Shown in pieces: positions 17,723 through 26,513 of a stretch of DNA of 64,000 bases. The notes beneath the pieces are model-generated. The model searched no databases, was not told the DNA's origin, and saw nothing but the letters and a program-made list of their open reading frames with translations. The stretch covers positions 1 through 64,000 of the forward strand of contig JAHRAQ010000025.1 in assembly GCA_020027205.1 (NCBI GenBank), in the 5' to 3' direction. The stretch is from Nitrospirales bacterium (GTDB lineage: Bacteria; Nitrospirota; Nitrospiria; Nitrospirales; UBA8639). Made by a program: the position numbers and the translations under genes. The stretch's first letter is position 1, and each line of letters starts with the position of its first letter.

Positions 17723-17919
17723 CCGTCATTCCCGACATTTTTAATCGGGAATCCATCTTTCTGTTTTCTTGCTTTTGTGATTCTACGGATGGATTCCGCG
17801 TGCGGTTGTCTTGCCGGCCAATGGACGTCGTCGACGCGGAATGACGGAAAGGGAAGATGGACCTTCGGAGCATTTGCCGTTGGCAAATGCTTCCCGACTA
17901 AAAATGTCGGGAATGACGG
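17723..17919. repeat. Dispersed palindromic repeat, three arms with GCATTTGCC insert (R10)
   Basis: Class A left arm, then class B arm (GGATTCCGCGTGCGG...GACGCGGAATGACGG), then a class A arm in which the usual GGATGGATTCCCGA is interrupted by CCTTCGGAGCATTTGCCG and TTGGCAAATGCTTCC. The same insert occurs in R1 and R15. It lies between the convergent 337-residue gene and the FolB-methyltransferase gene. Confidence 0.85.
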
Positions 17920-17955
17920 AGGGTGCAAAACGCGAATCCCGCGTCCCTCTTTCTT

Positions 17956-18936
17956 CTACGCCGCCAATTCCCGTTGCGCCACGAGTCGCGCGGTGATGGC
18001 GTGCGGGGCGGCGGGCTGGGGGCCTTCTTGGTAATCCAACACCCGCAGTTGGCCGGCGGCGCGCAGCAGTTCATTCCGTTCCAGACAAAACTCCTTCCGG
18101 CGCGGGTGGTGATGCCGGAGATGGTTATCGATCAGAAACGTTTCGTAGATGAGGACGCCGCCGGGTTTCAGAGCGCGAAGGAGCGCGGGAAAGAGCGGGC
18201 GAAAGAGGTAGAAAAACACCACGATTCCATCATATTCCCGTTCGCCGAGATCGGCGGCGTCCGGGCGGTGTTCCAGGTCCACGGTGCGCGTGCGCAGATT
18301 CGGCAGGCGCCGTTCGCGGGCCGCGCGCGCCAACTCGTACAGGGCGTCCGCATCCCGGTCGAGACCGACCACCTCATATCCCTGGGACGCCAGGAACAGC
18401 GCGTGCCGGCCGTGCCCGGCGGCCACGTCCAGCACTTTCCCTTTGGGAATGACGTGGGCGTTGGCGGTCAGAAACGGGGAGGGGGCGGATGACGTTGCCG
18501 CCGGTGACGCCGGTGTTGCCGGTTCCTCGTCGGGCCGCGGATACGTCAGGCGCGCCCCGACCGACCCGCTCACGTCCGGCAACGGCGGCGCGGTTTTGCG
18601 AAGCCAGATTGTAACGCGCTCGATGGGAAAGTCCGCCAGCAACGTCTGCGCGATGCCGGCCGCCAGCGTTTCAATCAGGGCGGTTTCGCGGGCCGCGCCC
18701 ACGTCCATGACCCGTTGGACAACTCTGGCGTAATCCACGGTGGTCGAGATGTCGTCGGACTGAACGGCCCGGCGGGCCGGGCAGGTCATGGTCAGGTCGG
18801 CCAACATCGATTGCGGCCGCCGGCGTTCATCGGGGGTGACCCCGCAACGAGCCTGCAACCGAATGCCCTCGATGACCAGTTCGTCGCGCATGGCGGCATT
18901 GTCGGAGCGGTGCCCGTACGTGTCAAGCCGCGTCAT
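17956..18936 (-). CDS. Dihydroneopterin aldolase (FolB) fused to a class I SAM methyltransferase
   Basis: Two domains in one 326-residue chain. Residues ~16-135 are FolB-like: IEGIRLQARCGVTPDER, DISTTVDYARVV and IWLRKTAPPLPDVSG supply the expected Glu, Tyr and Lys of the aldolase that cleaves dihydroneopterin in folate synthesis. Residues ~160-326 are a Rossmann methyltransferase with motif I VLDVAAGHGRHALFLASQG and the acidic VVGLDRDAD. A short Ala/Ser/Pro linker joins them. ATG 18936 has GAGAAGGGA upstream, derived from repeat R11; MRDELVIEG at 18891 is an alternative start. The methyl acceptor is unknown. Confidence 0.88.
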   Translation of the reverse strand: MTRLDTYGHRSDNAAMRDELVIEGIRLQARCGVTPDERRRPQSMLADLTMTCPARRAVQSDDISTTVDYARVVQRVMDVGAARETALIETLAAGIAQTLLADFPIERVTIWLRKTAPPLPDVSGSVGARLTYPRPDEEPATPASPAATSSAPSPFLTANAHVIPKGKVLDVAAGHGRHALFLASQGYEVVGLDRDADALYELARAARERRLPNLRTRTVDLEHRPDAADLGEREYDGIVVFFYLFRPLFPALLRALKPGGVLIYETFLIDNHLRHHHPRRKEFCLERNELLRAAGQLRVLDYQEGPQPAAPHAITARLVAQRELAA

Positions 18937-18951
18937 GCCCGCGTCCCTTCT

Positions 18952-19093
18952 CCGTCATTCCCGACATTTTTAATCGGGAATCCATCCTTCTGTTGCATTA
19001 TCCTTTTCCCCACCCTGCCAATGACCTCTTACGGATGGATTCCGCGCACCCACGATTCTCCTGCCATTGTGCATCGGTGGCGCGGAATGACGG
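18952..19093. repeat. Dispersed palindromic repeat, composite A+B (R11)
   Basis: Class A arm (CCGTCATTCCCGACATTTTTAATCGGGAATCCATCC), linker with CCAATGACCTCTTAC, and class B arm ending GGCGCGGAATGACGG, tail AAGGAGGGG. It lies between two divergent genes. Its left tail supplies the GAGAAGGGA in front of the folB fusion gene, while the moaC promoter lies ~70 bp to its right. Confidence 0.85.
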
Positions 19094-19161
19094 AAGGAGG
19101 GGATGATGCCGTCGTTCCCTGCGTCTTCGGTTTGAACGGAGGTCGGGAATCCGGGTATTGC

Positions 19162-19191
19162 TTGACCAACTTTCCGGCGGCCTTCTATAAT
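19162..19191 (+). promoter_or_regulatory. Sigma-70-type promoter for the moa operon
   Basis: TTGACC at 19162-19167 and a perfect TATAAT at 19186-19191 with an 18-nt spacer, 29 bp before the chosen moaC start. The predicted start of transcription is near 19198, giving a very short leader with no room for a molybdenum-cofactor riboswitch. Confidence 0.75.
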
Positions 19192-19220
19192 AAGTTCTTT
19201 GAGAAAGGATGCTTGCGGCC

Positions 19221-19751
19221 ATGGCCGAGTTGACCCATTTGAACGAAGACGGGCGGGCGAGAATGGTGGACGTGTCGGCCAAACCCGCGACGGAGCGGGT
19301 GGCGGTGGCGCGGGGCCGGGTGCGTATGTTGCCGGACACGCTCCGCCGCATTCACGACGGGGGCATGGCGAAGGGCGACGTGCTGGCCGTGGCCCAGGTG
19401 GCCGGCATCATGGGCGCCAAGCGGACGCCGGATGTGATTCCCATGTGTCATCCGTTGATGTTGACCGGCGTGAATCTCGCGTTTCAGGAAGACGCGCGGC
19501 CCGACGCGCTGGGACAATGCGCCCTGACCATTCAGGCGTCGGTCAGTACCAACGGCCCCACCGGCGTGGAAATGGAAGCCATGACCGCGGTGGCGGTGGC
19601 CGCGCTCACGATTTACGATATGTGCAAAGCCGTGGACAAAGGCATGACCGTCGACGAGATCTGCCTGGTTTCGAAATCCGGCGGCAAATCGGGATCCTAC
19701 GAGCGCGCCGACGCCGGGGCGTTGACGGCGCCCCACGGCTCCCGCTCATGA
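19221..19751 (+). CDS. moaC: Cyclic pyranopterin monophosphate synthase MoaC
   Basis: Second step of molybdenum cofactor synthesis, converting the MoaA product to cPMP. Family signatures are intact: [65 protein letters not shown] and the KSGGKSG loop. ATG 19221 (176 residues) is about 10 bases after GAGAAAGGA, a better spacing than ATG 19209, which touches it. Its stop overlaps the moaD start as ATGA, so the four moa genes are translationally coupled. Confidence 0.95.
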   Translation: MAELTHLNEDGRARMVDVSAKPATERVAVARGRVRMLPDTLRRIHDGGMAKGDVLAVAQVAGIMGAKRTPDVIPMCHPLMLTGVNLAFQEDARPDALGQCALTIQASVSTNGPTGVEMEAMTAVAVAALTIYDMCKAVDKGMTVDEICLVSKSGGKSGSYERADAGALTAPHGSRS

Positions 19752-20047
19752 CGGTGACCGTGAAACTGTTTGGCGCGATGAAAGCCCAACTCGGCAACGT
19801 CTCAGAACTCAACGTGCGGTTGGAACGGGGACACCGGGTGCGCGATCTGATCGAGGCCATCCGCGCGACGCACCCCGGCGTCGGGGCGTTGTTGCGCGAC
19901 AAAAACGTTCTTGTGTCGGTCAATCATGACATCGCGCATGAGGACACCGAACTGGCGCATATCGATGAAATCGCGTTGCTGCCGCCGTTTTCCGGCGGCG
20001 CGCGCGCGTTACGGAGGAGCCATGTCCATGCCCCGGTCCGTCGTTGA
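19748..20047 (+). CDS. moaD: Molybdopterin synthase small subunit MoaD, with C-terminal extension
   Basis: Ubiquitin-like sulfur carrier that delivers sulfur to cPMP through a C-terminal Gly-Gly thiocarboxylate. The start ATG overlaps the moaC stop (ATGA). The fold is recognisable ([13 protein letters not shown] at the start, [12 protein letters not shown] near the end). The diagnostic Gly-Gly is not terminal: [15 protein letters not shown], 15 residues, follows before the stop at 20045-20047, overlapping the moaE start. The function therefore needs either trimming after Gly-Gly or a different end to the protein. Identity is firm from position and fold; the mature C-terminus is uncertain. Confidence 0.88.
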   Translation: MTVTVKLFGAMKAQLGNVSELNVRLERGHRVRDLIEAIRATHPGVGALLRDKNVLVSVNHDIAHEDTELAHIDEIALLPPFSGGARALRRSHVHAPVRR

Positions 20048-20480
20048 GGTGGACGACGCCATGCTGGTTCGTCTCCAGCGCGAGGATTTTTCGATTGACG
20101 AGGAAATCGCCCGCGTGCGGGGCAGATCCTCCCGCATCGGGGGCATCGCCACGTTTCTGGGAACCGCGCGGGACCGGTCGGACGAGCGGGACGTCAGCAG
20201 CCTTGTGTTTGATTACTACGAGGGGATGGCGCAAAAAACACTCCGCGACATTCGGAGCCGCGCGCTGCGGGAGTTTGACGTCATCGAAGTACTGCTGCTG
20301 CATCGGTACGGCGAGATCGCCGTCGGCGACAATATCGTGCTGGTCGTCGTGGGCGCCATGCACCGGGCGGACGCCTTCAGGGCCTGCCGGTGGTGCATTG
20401 ACGAATTAAAACAGATCACCCCCATTTGGAAATGCGAACACACGCCGGACGGGGCCGTCTGGGTCGAGCAGCATCCATGA
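20022..20480 (+). CDS. moaE: Molybdopterin synthase catalytic subunit MoaE
   Basis: Large subunit that transfers two sulfurs from MoaD onto cPMP to give molybdopterin. ATG 20022 follows a strong GGAGGAG by about five bases, and the frame overlaps moaD by 26 nt. Family features: GGIATFLGTARDRSD, FDYYEGMAQKTLRDI, LLLHRYGEIAVGD and the C-terminal KQITPIWKCEHTPDGAVWV region with the catalytic lysines. Length 152 residues is normal. The stop overlaps the moaA start as ATGA. Confidence 0.95.
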   Translation: MSMPRSVVEVDDAMLVRLQREDFSIDEEIARVRGRSSRIGGIATFLGTARDRSDERDVSSLVFDYYEGMAQKTLRDIRSRALREFDVIEVLLLHRYGEIAVGDNIVLVVVGAMHRADAFRACRWCIDELKQITPIWKCEHTPDGAVWVEQHP

Positions 20481-21532
20481 ATCGCGCGGCGTCATCGACC
20501 GGGGACGTGCTGGCGGATGCGTTCGGCCGCCCCCTGCGGAGCGTGCGCGTCTCGGTGACGGATCGCTGCAATCTGCGCTGTCAGTACTGTATGCCGGAAG
20601 ACGACTATGCGTGGCTGCCCCGCGAAACGCTGTTGAGTTTTGAAGAAATCAACGCGCTGGTGGGCCTGCTGGCCGAGTGCGGCGTGGAGAAAGTACGGCT
20701 GACCGGGGGGGAGCCGCTGTTGCGCCGCGACCTGCCCACGCTGATTCGCCTGTTGCGGGCGCAGCCGTCCATTCACGAAGTCGCGCTGACCACCAACGGC
20801 GTGCTTCTGGAGGAGCAGGCGCAGGCGCTCCATGACGCCGGGTTGCAGCGCGTCACGGTCAGCCTTGATACCCTGCGTCCCGACCGGTTTCATGCCCTGA
20901 CCAAACGCGATGCGTTTGACCGCGTCCTGAAAGGAATCGAGCGCGCCAACGCGGTCGGACTACGCGGGCTTAAAATCGACACCGTCGTCATCAAAGGGTT
21001 CAATGACGATGAACTCGCGGCGCTGATCGAATACGGCAAGACCGTGAACGGGGAAGTGCGCTTCATCGAATACATGGACGTGGGCGGCGCGAACGACTGG
21101 GCCGGCGAAAAAGTCGTCTCCATGGGCGACATCCTGGCGCGCCTTGAACGGGACTGCGGCCCGGCGGCGCCGCTGCCGGAACGCGGTTCGGCCCCGGCCC
21201 GGCGGTTTCAACTGGCCGACGGCGTCACGTTCGGGATTATTCCTTCGACCACGACGCCGTTCTGCGCCGCCTGCGACCGGAGCCGGCTGACAGCCGACGG
21301 ATTCTGGTATCTGTGCCTGTATGCCAAACACGGATTGGACCTGCGGGAACCGCTTCGGATGCACGATGCCGAGGCCGTGCGGGAGCGCATTCGTTCGGGG
21401 TGGCGGCGCCGCGTCGACCGAGGCGCGGAAGAACGCAAGCAGTTGGAGTTCACGCACACGCGCGGCCGCCTTATCGAGATCGACGAACTTCGCCAGGACC
21501 CGCGCCTGGAAATGCACGCGCGCGGCGGGTGA
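20477..21532 (+). CDS. moaA: GTP 3',8-cyclase MoaA
   Basis: Radical SAM enzyme rearranging GTP in the first step of molybdenum cofactor synthesis. The N-terminal CNLRCQYC motif binds the SAM 4Fe-4S cluster. The C-terminal cluster cysteines lie in FCAACDRSRLTADGFWYLCLY. The chain ends in Gly-Gly, as MoaA requires. The GTP-binding KVRLTGGEPLLRRDL is present. ATG 20477 overlaps the moaE stop and gives 351 residues. The operon order C-D-E-A is complete for cPMP and molybdopterin formation, but moaB/mog and moeA are not in the window. Confidence 0.96.
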   Translation: MNRAASSTGDVLADAFGRPLRSVRVSVTDRCNLRCQYCMPEDDYAWLPRETLLSFEEINALVGLLAECGVEKVRLTGGEPLLRRDLPTLIRLLRAQPSIHEVALTTNGVLLEEQAQALHDAGLQRVTVSLDTLRPDRFHALTKRDAFDRVLKGIERANAVGLRGLKIDTVVIKGFNDDELAALIEYGKTVNGEVRFIEYMDVGGANDWAGEKVVSMGDILARLERDCGPAAPLPERGSAPARRFQLADGVTFGIIPSTTTPFCAACDRSRLTADGFWYLCLYAKHGLDLREPLRMHDAEAVRERIRSGWRRRVDRGAEERKQLEFTHTRGRLIEIDELRQDPRLEMHARGG

Positions 21533-21611
21533 GCGGCTTCCGTCCCGGTCACGGCCCCGCCGCGCCGCCGCGTTGTTTTTCTCTCCGTGCGTGACGTGAA
21601 AGGATGCCCCC

Positions 21612-22457
21612 ATGAGTTGGCTGGCCAAAGGCCGGGCGCATGATCCGGGGAAACACAGGCTGAACATTGCGCAGGGCATGTGGGTGAAGTGCCCCTCCTG
21701 CCGCGCCATTGTGTACCGGAAAGAGGTGGATCGCAATCTCAAGTTGTGTCCCAAATGCGGTTATCATTTGCCCTTGTCCGTGCAGGAACGCATTGACCTG
21801 CTGCTCGATCCGAACAGTTTTCAGGAATGGGACGCCGGCCTGTCGCCGGACGACCCCCTGGCGTTTATCGACACCAAGCCGTATGCCCAGCGGCTGGCGG
21901 CCTGTCAGACCAAGACCGGGCGGCGCGATGCGATTGTCACGGGCGAAGGGACGCTGCACGACCGCCCGACGGCGCTGGGGGTGTTTGATTTCGGATTCAT
22001 GGGCGGCAGCATGGGCTCCGTGGTGGGAGAAAAAATCTGCCGCGCCGTGGAGCGCGCCGTGGACAGCCGCCGCCCCCTGGTGCTGGTCACGACGTCGGGC
22101 GGCGCGAGAATGCAGGAAGGGACGCTCGCGCTGATGCAAATGGCCAGAACGGCGGCGGCCCTGGTGCGGCTCCATGAGGCCGGCGTTCCGTTCGTGACGG
22201 TGCTCACCGACCCGACCTTCGGCGGCGTCACCGCCAGCGTGGCGATGCTGGGCGACGTCATCCTGGCCGAACCGAAAGCCCTGATCGGGTTTGCCGGGCC
22301 GCGCGTCATCGAGCAAACCATCAAACAGCGGTTGCCGGACGGGTTTCAACGCGCGGAGTTTTTGCTTGAGCACGGCATGATTGACGCCATTGTCGAGCGC
22401 CCCCGTCTTCGAGAGACCATCCATACGGTGTTGCGGCATCTCACGCCCGGCGCGTGA
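21612..22457 (+). CDS. accD: Acetyl-CoA carboxylase carboxyltransferase subunit beta
   Basis: Carboxyltransferase beta subunit that, with AccA, moves carboxyl from biotin to acetyl-CoA to make malonyl-CoA. An N-terminal zinc ribbon has four cysteines (VKCPSC, KLCPKCGY) at about residues 28-50. The crotonase-like core contains GSMGSVVGEKI, TTSGGARMQEG and GFAGPRVIEQTI. Length 281 is normal. It is followed after 58 nt by folC, a common accD-folC pairing. Confidence 0.97.
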   Translation: MSWLAKGRAHDPGKHRLNIAQGMWVKCPSCRAIVYRKEVDRNLKLCPKCGYHLPLSVQERIDLLLDPNSFQEWDAGLSPDDPLAFIDTKPYAQRLAACQTKTGRRDAIVTGEGTLHDRPTALGVFDFGFMGGSMGSVVGEKICRAVERAVDSRRPLVLVTTSGGARMQEGTLALMQMARTAAALVRLHEAGVPFVTVLTDPTFGGVTASVAMLGDVILAEPKALIGFAGPRVIEQTIKQRLPDGFQRAEFLLEHGMIDAIVERPRLRETIHTVLRHLTPGA

Positions 22458-22515
22458 ACCGGCGGCGGGCGGCCCGCGCCCGGACCTGCACAACCAGCCA
22501 TGGGGACCGGTGTTG

Positions 22516-23820
22516 ATGGTGCGTTCCTACGAGGCGACACGACGGCGTCTCTACGCGTTGCAGCGATTCGGCGTGAAGCCGGGGCTGGAACGAGTGACCG
22601 CGTTGCTGTCGGCATGGGGGGACCCCCACCGGCGCGTGCCGGCGCTGCACGTGGCCGGCACCAACGGCAAAGGCTCCGTGGCCGCCATGCTGGCGTCCAT
22701 CCTGCGGGCCGCCGGCGCGCGGGTCGGGTTGTACACCTCGCCGCACCTGCTGGACTTTTGTGAACGCATTCAGGTTCAGGGGGCCGACATTCCCGAAGAC
22801 CGGGCGGCGGATCTGTTCGACCGCCTCTGCGCCCTTCCGTCCCGCGACGACGACTCGCCGACGTTTTTTGAAGCGGCGACCGTCATGGCCTTTCGGTACT
22901 TTGCCGACGAGCGGGTTGATCTCGCCGTGATCGAAACGGGGATGGGGGGGCGGTTCGACGCGACGAACGTGTGTCGTTCCATCGGCACGGTGATCACGAA
23001 CGTGGCGTTTGACCACGAACAATATCTGGGGTCGTCCCTTCCGGCCATTGCTTTTGAGAAGGCAGGCATTATGAAACCGCGCGTCCCGGCGGTCATTGGG
23101 CCGGTCGATCCCTCTCTGGAGAGTGTCTTTCGGGAACGCGCGCAATCCCTGCAGGCGCCGATGCGAACCTTCGGCCATGAGTTTGCGATTGTTGAACGGG
23201 CGTACGGCACGTTCGATTTTCTTGGGACGAGCGGGAATTACCAGAATCTTCGATGCGCGCTTGAGGGGCGGCATCAGATGGTGAACGCGGGGTGCGCCCT
23301 GGCCGTTCTCGAATCCGCCGTGATGCCCCGGATGGCGATTGCCGCGTCGGCCATTCGACAAGGGTTGGAGTGCGTGGCCTGGCCGGGGCGGTTTGAGCGG
23401 CTGGGTACTCATCCGCCGATGCTCTGCGACGGCGCGCATAATCCGGCAGCGGCGGAATGTTTAAAAATCTGTGTGCGGCAGACCATGGCCGCCGAGGGCC
23501 GGCGCCGGTTCATTCTGGTTGTCGGGATGATGCGGGACAAAAATCACGCCGCGTTTTTGCGCGTTCTGGTCCCCATGGCGCACGCGGTGATTGTGACGCG
23601 GATCGACTCTCCCCGGTCGGCCCCCGTGGACGTCCTGAAACGGGCGCTGCCGGCCACGGACGTTCCCGTGTATGAATGCGACGCTCCGCAGGCGGCCATG
23701 GATCTGGCCGTGACGCTGGGAGGCGAAGGTGATCTGGTCTGCGTGACGGGGTCGTTGTTTCTTGTCGGATGCGTGAAAAGTCTGCTGGCGGGCCGGCGTT
23801 ATGAACCTGTCATCGGGTAG
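22516..23820 (+). CDS. folC: Bifunctional folylpolyglutamate/dihydrofolate synthase
   Basis: Mur-ligase-like ATPase adding glutamate to dihydropteroate and folates. The P-loop GTNGKGSVAAML is at about residues 49-60. TSPHLLDFCERIQ, the metal-site region ETGMGGRFDATN and CDGAHNPAAAE are intact. ATG 22516 gives 434 residues; the frame runs open into accD but nothing upstream resembles the family. Its last 20 nt overlap the lptD start, suggesting coupled translation of two functionally unrelated genes. Confidence 0.94.
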   Translation: MVRSYEATRRRLYALQRFGVKPGLERVTALLSAWGDPHRRVPALHVAGTNGKGSVAAMLASILRAAGARVGLYTSPHLLDFCERIQVQGADIPEDRAADLFDRLCALPSRDDDSPTFFEAATVMAFRYFADERVDLAVIETGMGGRFDATNVCRSIGTVITNVAFDHEQYLGSSLPAIAFEKAGIMKPRVPAVIGPVDPSLESVFRERAQSLQAPMRTFGHEFAIVERAYGTFDFLGTSGNYQNLRCALEGRHQMVNAGCALAVLESAVMPRMAIAASAIRQGLECVAWPGRFERLGTHPPMLCDGAHNPAAAECLKICVRQTMAAEGRRRFILVVGMMRDKNHAAFLRVLVPMAHAVIVTRIDSPRSAPVDVLKRALPATDVPVYECDAPQAAMDLAVTLGGEGDLVCVTGSLFLVGCVKSLLAGRRYEPVIG

Positions 23821-26119
23821 TCGGCCGGTGCGCCGTCCTCGCGGGGCGGTCACGGGGCTGCTGGCCGGTATTTTGCTGGCCGGGCCGGCCGCCGCCGTGG
23901 CGGGCGACGCCCCGGCGTCGACGCCGGCCACGGTTGAGGTGTCGGGATCACAGACGACCCCCCCGCTTCGACTCACCTGCGAACGCATCGAGTTTGACCG
24001 GGCCACCGACATCTTCAGGGCCATGAACGCGGTGACGGTGCGCCACGGCGACGTGCGGCTGACCGCGGACCGTGCCACGCTGCGGAAACGCTCCGGCATC
24101 CTGACGGCCGCCGGGCGCGTGAGGTTGACCGATCGCGCGCGCGACGTGCGGGCGGAGTCGATCACCATCGACACGAACACGGAATCCGGGACCATCACGA
24201 ACGGCAGGGTCTGGTTGAAATCCACCAATACCTGGATTCGCGGCCGCCTGTTTCAACGGTTTTCCGAAACCCATTACCGCGCGAAGGACGGCATGGTGAC
24301 GAATTGCGACGCGGACGACGGGCAGGTTCCCGACTGGAGTTTTTCATTTCATGATCTGGACGTCGAGCAGGGCGGCGGCATTTTTGCCGACAAGGTCTGG
24401 CTGAACATCCGCGGCCGCCCGATTGTGCCGTTGCCCGCGTTGAGATATCCGGCGGCGGGCGAGAGACAAACCGGGTTGCTGATCCCGACCATCGGGTTCG
24501 ACGACGTGTTTGGTTTTCAGTACCGGCAGGGATGGTACTGGGCCGCGTCGCCCAGTCAGGATCTGACCGTGGCGCCGCAGGTGTTGTCCAACCGTGGGCA
24601 GGGCGGCGACGTCGGCTGGAGATACATCCTGGACCGGCGGTCGCGGGGGCGGTGGCTGCTCAACGTGTTTCATGACGCCGACGAGGAAAAATCTCGCGCG
24701 CAGGTGACCGGCAGTCACGTGCAACGCCTGCGCGATGATCTGCTGGTGCGGGCGACGGTTAATTACGCGACGGACCGGAGGTTTTTGCGGGATTTGAGTT
24801 CCTCCGGGGCGTTTCGGGCGTTGCCGAGTCAGGAATCTTTGCTGCGCGTCACGCGGCCGCTGGCGGGCGGGCGGGCGTATTTCACGGCCCAGTATTTACA
24901 GCCGCTGGACGCCGGGGGGCGGGAGACGTTTCAACGGCTGCCCGAATTCGGACACCGGTATCGCCGCGTCATTCCGGCGGGAGACACGGTCATGCTGGAC
25001 GTGGGCTTGGATTCGGCCTTTGTGCATTTTGTTCGGGAGAAGGGGTTCGATGTCAGCCGGTTCGACATTCTGCCGTCGGTATCGATTCGCGGGCTGCATC
25101 TCGGACACATGCTGGGGCTTCGCCCGCGCGTCATGGTGCGGGAAGTCGTCTATTCCCGGAGCGTCGTCCCGTCATCCATGAACAACGACGCGCAGGACGA
25201 GGCGCCGGGCGCGGGGCGCGGTCGCGGCACGTTCTGGCTCGGCCTTGAGGCCGTCACGAACCTGTCACGCGGATTTTCTGCGGGCCGGGGGCGCCGGCTG
25301 CGCCACACGATGACGCCGCGTCTGTTCTATGAATACGTGCCGCCTTCCCGGCAGGCGGACCTGCCGCAGGTGGACGCCGTGGATCATTTGCCGAAGAAAC
25401 ATCTGGTGACGTATTCCCTGCGCACAGGACTGCGGGATGAGCGGCGCGGCACTGAGTCCACGACCGTCGCGGATGTCGAGGTGGCGCAGAGTTATCATCT
25501 TGGCGACGCACCGGGCCGGGCGAACACGTTGTCCGACGTCTGGACCAAAGCGGCCTTGCGCGTGCCCACGGCGTCCCTGCCGGCCGCGTTGAGCCGGGCC
25601 GGCCTGCGCGTTGACGGGTTCTATGCCCCGGGCGACGGCGACTTCACGCAGTTGAACGCGGGGCTTGTCGCGCAATCTCACCGGCGGGCGTATCTGGACG
25701 TGGGGTATCGCCGCACCCTCGCCAGAGACGTGCCCCGCCGGGGCGACATCTGGAATCCGCTGTCCTTCAACGAAGTGCTGGAGGCCAACTCGGAGATTCA
25801 TTTCTTCACCGGCGGCGGGGCCGTCCGTCTCTCGCGGGGATGGACCGCGGGCACGAAGGTGTATCATGACGTGGCCACGGGGAAGACGCCCGAATGGAAC
25901 GTGGTGGGCCTGTATCAAAACCCGTGCCGGTGCTGGTCGCTCGGCCTGTATTATATTCGCCTGGGCGCGGGCGGCGATCTTCCCGAGCGCAATCAGGTCA
26001 ATTTTGTTCTCACGCTGCGCGGCGTGGGGTCGACGGTCGGCGCGGGCACGCGGATTCTGCGGAGCATTCTGGAGCCGCTGCTGGAGGGCGAACCGGGTTT
26101 GCCGTGGGCGCCCCGGTAA
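23801..26119 (+). CDS. lptD: LPS-assembly protein LptD (OstA)
   Basis: Outer-membrane barrel that inserts LPS into the outer leaflet with LptE. Residues 1-35 form a signal peptide (GLLAGILLAGPAAAVAGDA). An OstA/LptA-like jellyroll domain follows (~50-150; LTADRATLRKRSGILTAAGRVRLTD). The LptD barrel core contains FQYRQGWYWAASPSQDLT and later CRCWSLGLYYIR, which includes one of the paired cysteines. It has 772 residues, within family range. It fits the envelope theme of the window though it is far from msbA and lpx. Repeats follow its stop. Confidence 0.93.
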   Translation: MNLSSGSRPVRRPRGAVTGLLAGILLAGPAAAVAGDAPASTPATVEVSGSQTTPPLRLTCERIEFDRATDIFRAMNAVTVRHGDVRLTADRATLRKRSGILTAAGRVRLTDRARDVRAESITIDTNTESGTITNGRVWLKSTNTWIRGRLFQRFSETHYRAKDGMVTNCDADDGQVPDWSFSFHDLDVEQGGGIFADKVWLNIRGRPIVPLPALRYPAAGERQTGLLIPTIGFDDVFGFQYRQGWYWAASPSQDLTVAPQVLSNRGQGGDVGWRYILDRRSRGRWLLNVFHDADEEKSRAQVTGSHVQRLRDDLLVRATVNYATDRRFLRDLSSSGAFRALPSQESLLRVTRPLAGGRAYFTAQYLQPLDAGGRETFQRLPEFGHRYRRVIPAGDTVMLDVGLDSAFVHFVREKGFDVSRFDILPSVSIRGLHLGHMLGLRPRVMVREVVYSRSVVPSSMNNDAQDEAPGAGRGRGTFWLGLEAVTNLSRGFSAGRGRRLRHTMTPRLFYEYVPPSRQADLPQVDAVDHLPKKHLVTYSLRTGLRDERRGTESTTVADVEVAQSYHLGDAPGRANTLSDVWTKAALRVPTASLPAALSRAGLRVDGFYAPGDGDFTQLNAGLVAQSHRRAYLDVGYRRTLARDVPRRGDIWNPLSFNEVLEANSEIHFFTGGGAVRLSRGWTAGTKVYHDVATGKTPEWNVVGLYQNPCRCWSLGLYYIRLGAGGDLPERNQVNFVLTLRGVGSTVGAGTRILRSILEPLLEGEPGLPWAPR

Positions 26120-26130
26120 TCCGCCTGGAG

Positions 26131-26185
26131 TGTTCGCCCCATGCGGCGTTGGACGCACCGGGTGTTCGGTCAATGCACGGACTCC
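26131..26185. repeat. Second dispersed repeat type, partial copy (X1)
   Basis: TTCGCCCCATGCGGCGTTGG followed by ACG-(N)-GTGTTCGGTC matches the left half of a longer element at 56.33 kb (about 40 of 50 bases by eye). It starts 12 bp after the lptD stop, between convergent genes. The right half is missing and repeat R12 begins instead, so R12 may have replaced or interrupted it. Confidence 0.65.
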
Positions 26186-26190
26186 ATCCT

Positions 26191-26309
26191 GCCATTGATA
26201 TCTTGCAGATGGATTCCGCGTGCGGATGGTTCTCCTGCCGTTGGACGTCGGTGACGCGGAATGACGGAAATCAGGATGGATTCCCGACTAAAGACGTCGG
26301 GAATGACGG
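26191..26309. repeat. Dispersed palindromic repeat, arms B+A in tandem (R12)
   Basis: Linker remnant CCATTGATATCTTGC, class B arm (GATGGATTCCGCGTGCGG...GACGCGGAATGACGG), then class A arm GGATGGATTCCCGACTAAAGACGTCGGGAATGACGG. Same arrangement as R8. Confidence 0.85.
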
Positions 26310-26370
26310 AGGGAGACAAATGCCGTCTTGCTCTTCCTCTTCCTCTTCCTTCCGTCATTCCCTTTCATTC

Positions 26371-26513
26371 TGTCATTCCCGACGTTAGTAATCGGGAATC
26401 CATCTTTCAGTTGCATTGTCCTTCTGTTTCCATCCTGCCATTGACATCTTACGGATGGATTCCGCGTGCGGACGGTTTTCCTGCCGCTGGACGTCGTCGA
26501 CGCGGAATGACGG
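26371..26513. repeat. Dispersed palindromic repeat, composite A+B (R13)
   Basis: Class A arm (GTCATTCCCGACGTTAGTAATCGGGAATCCATC), linker with CCATTGACATCTTAC, and class B arm ending GACGCGGAATGACGG, tail AAGGAGGGG. With R12 and X1 it fills the ~500-bp gap between the convergent lptD and HD phosphohydrolase genes; no gene is seen in 26514-26622. Confidence 0.85.
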
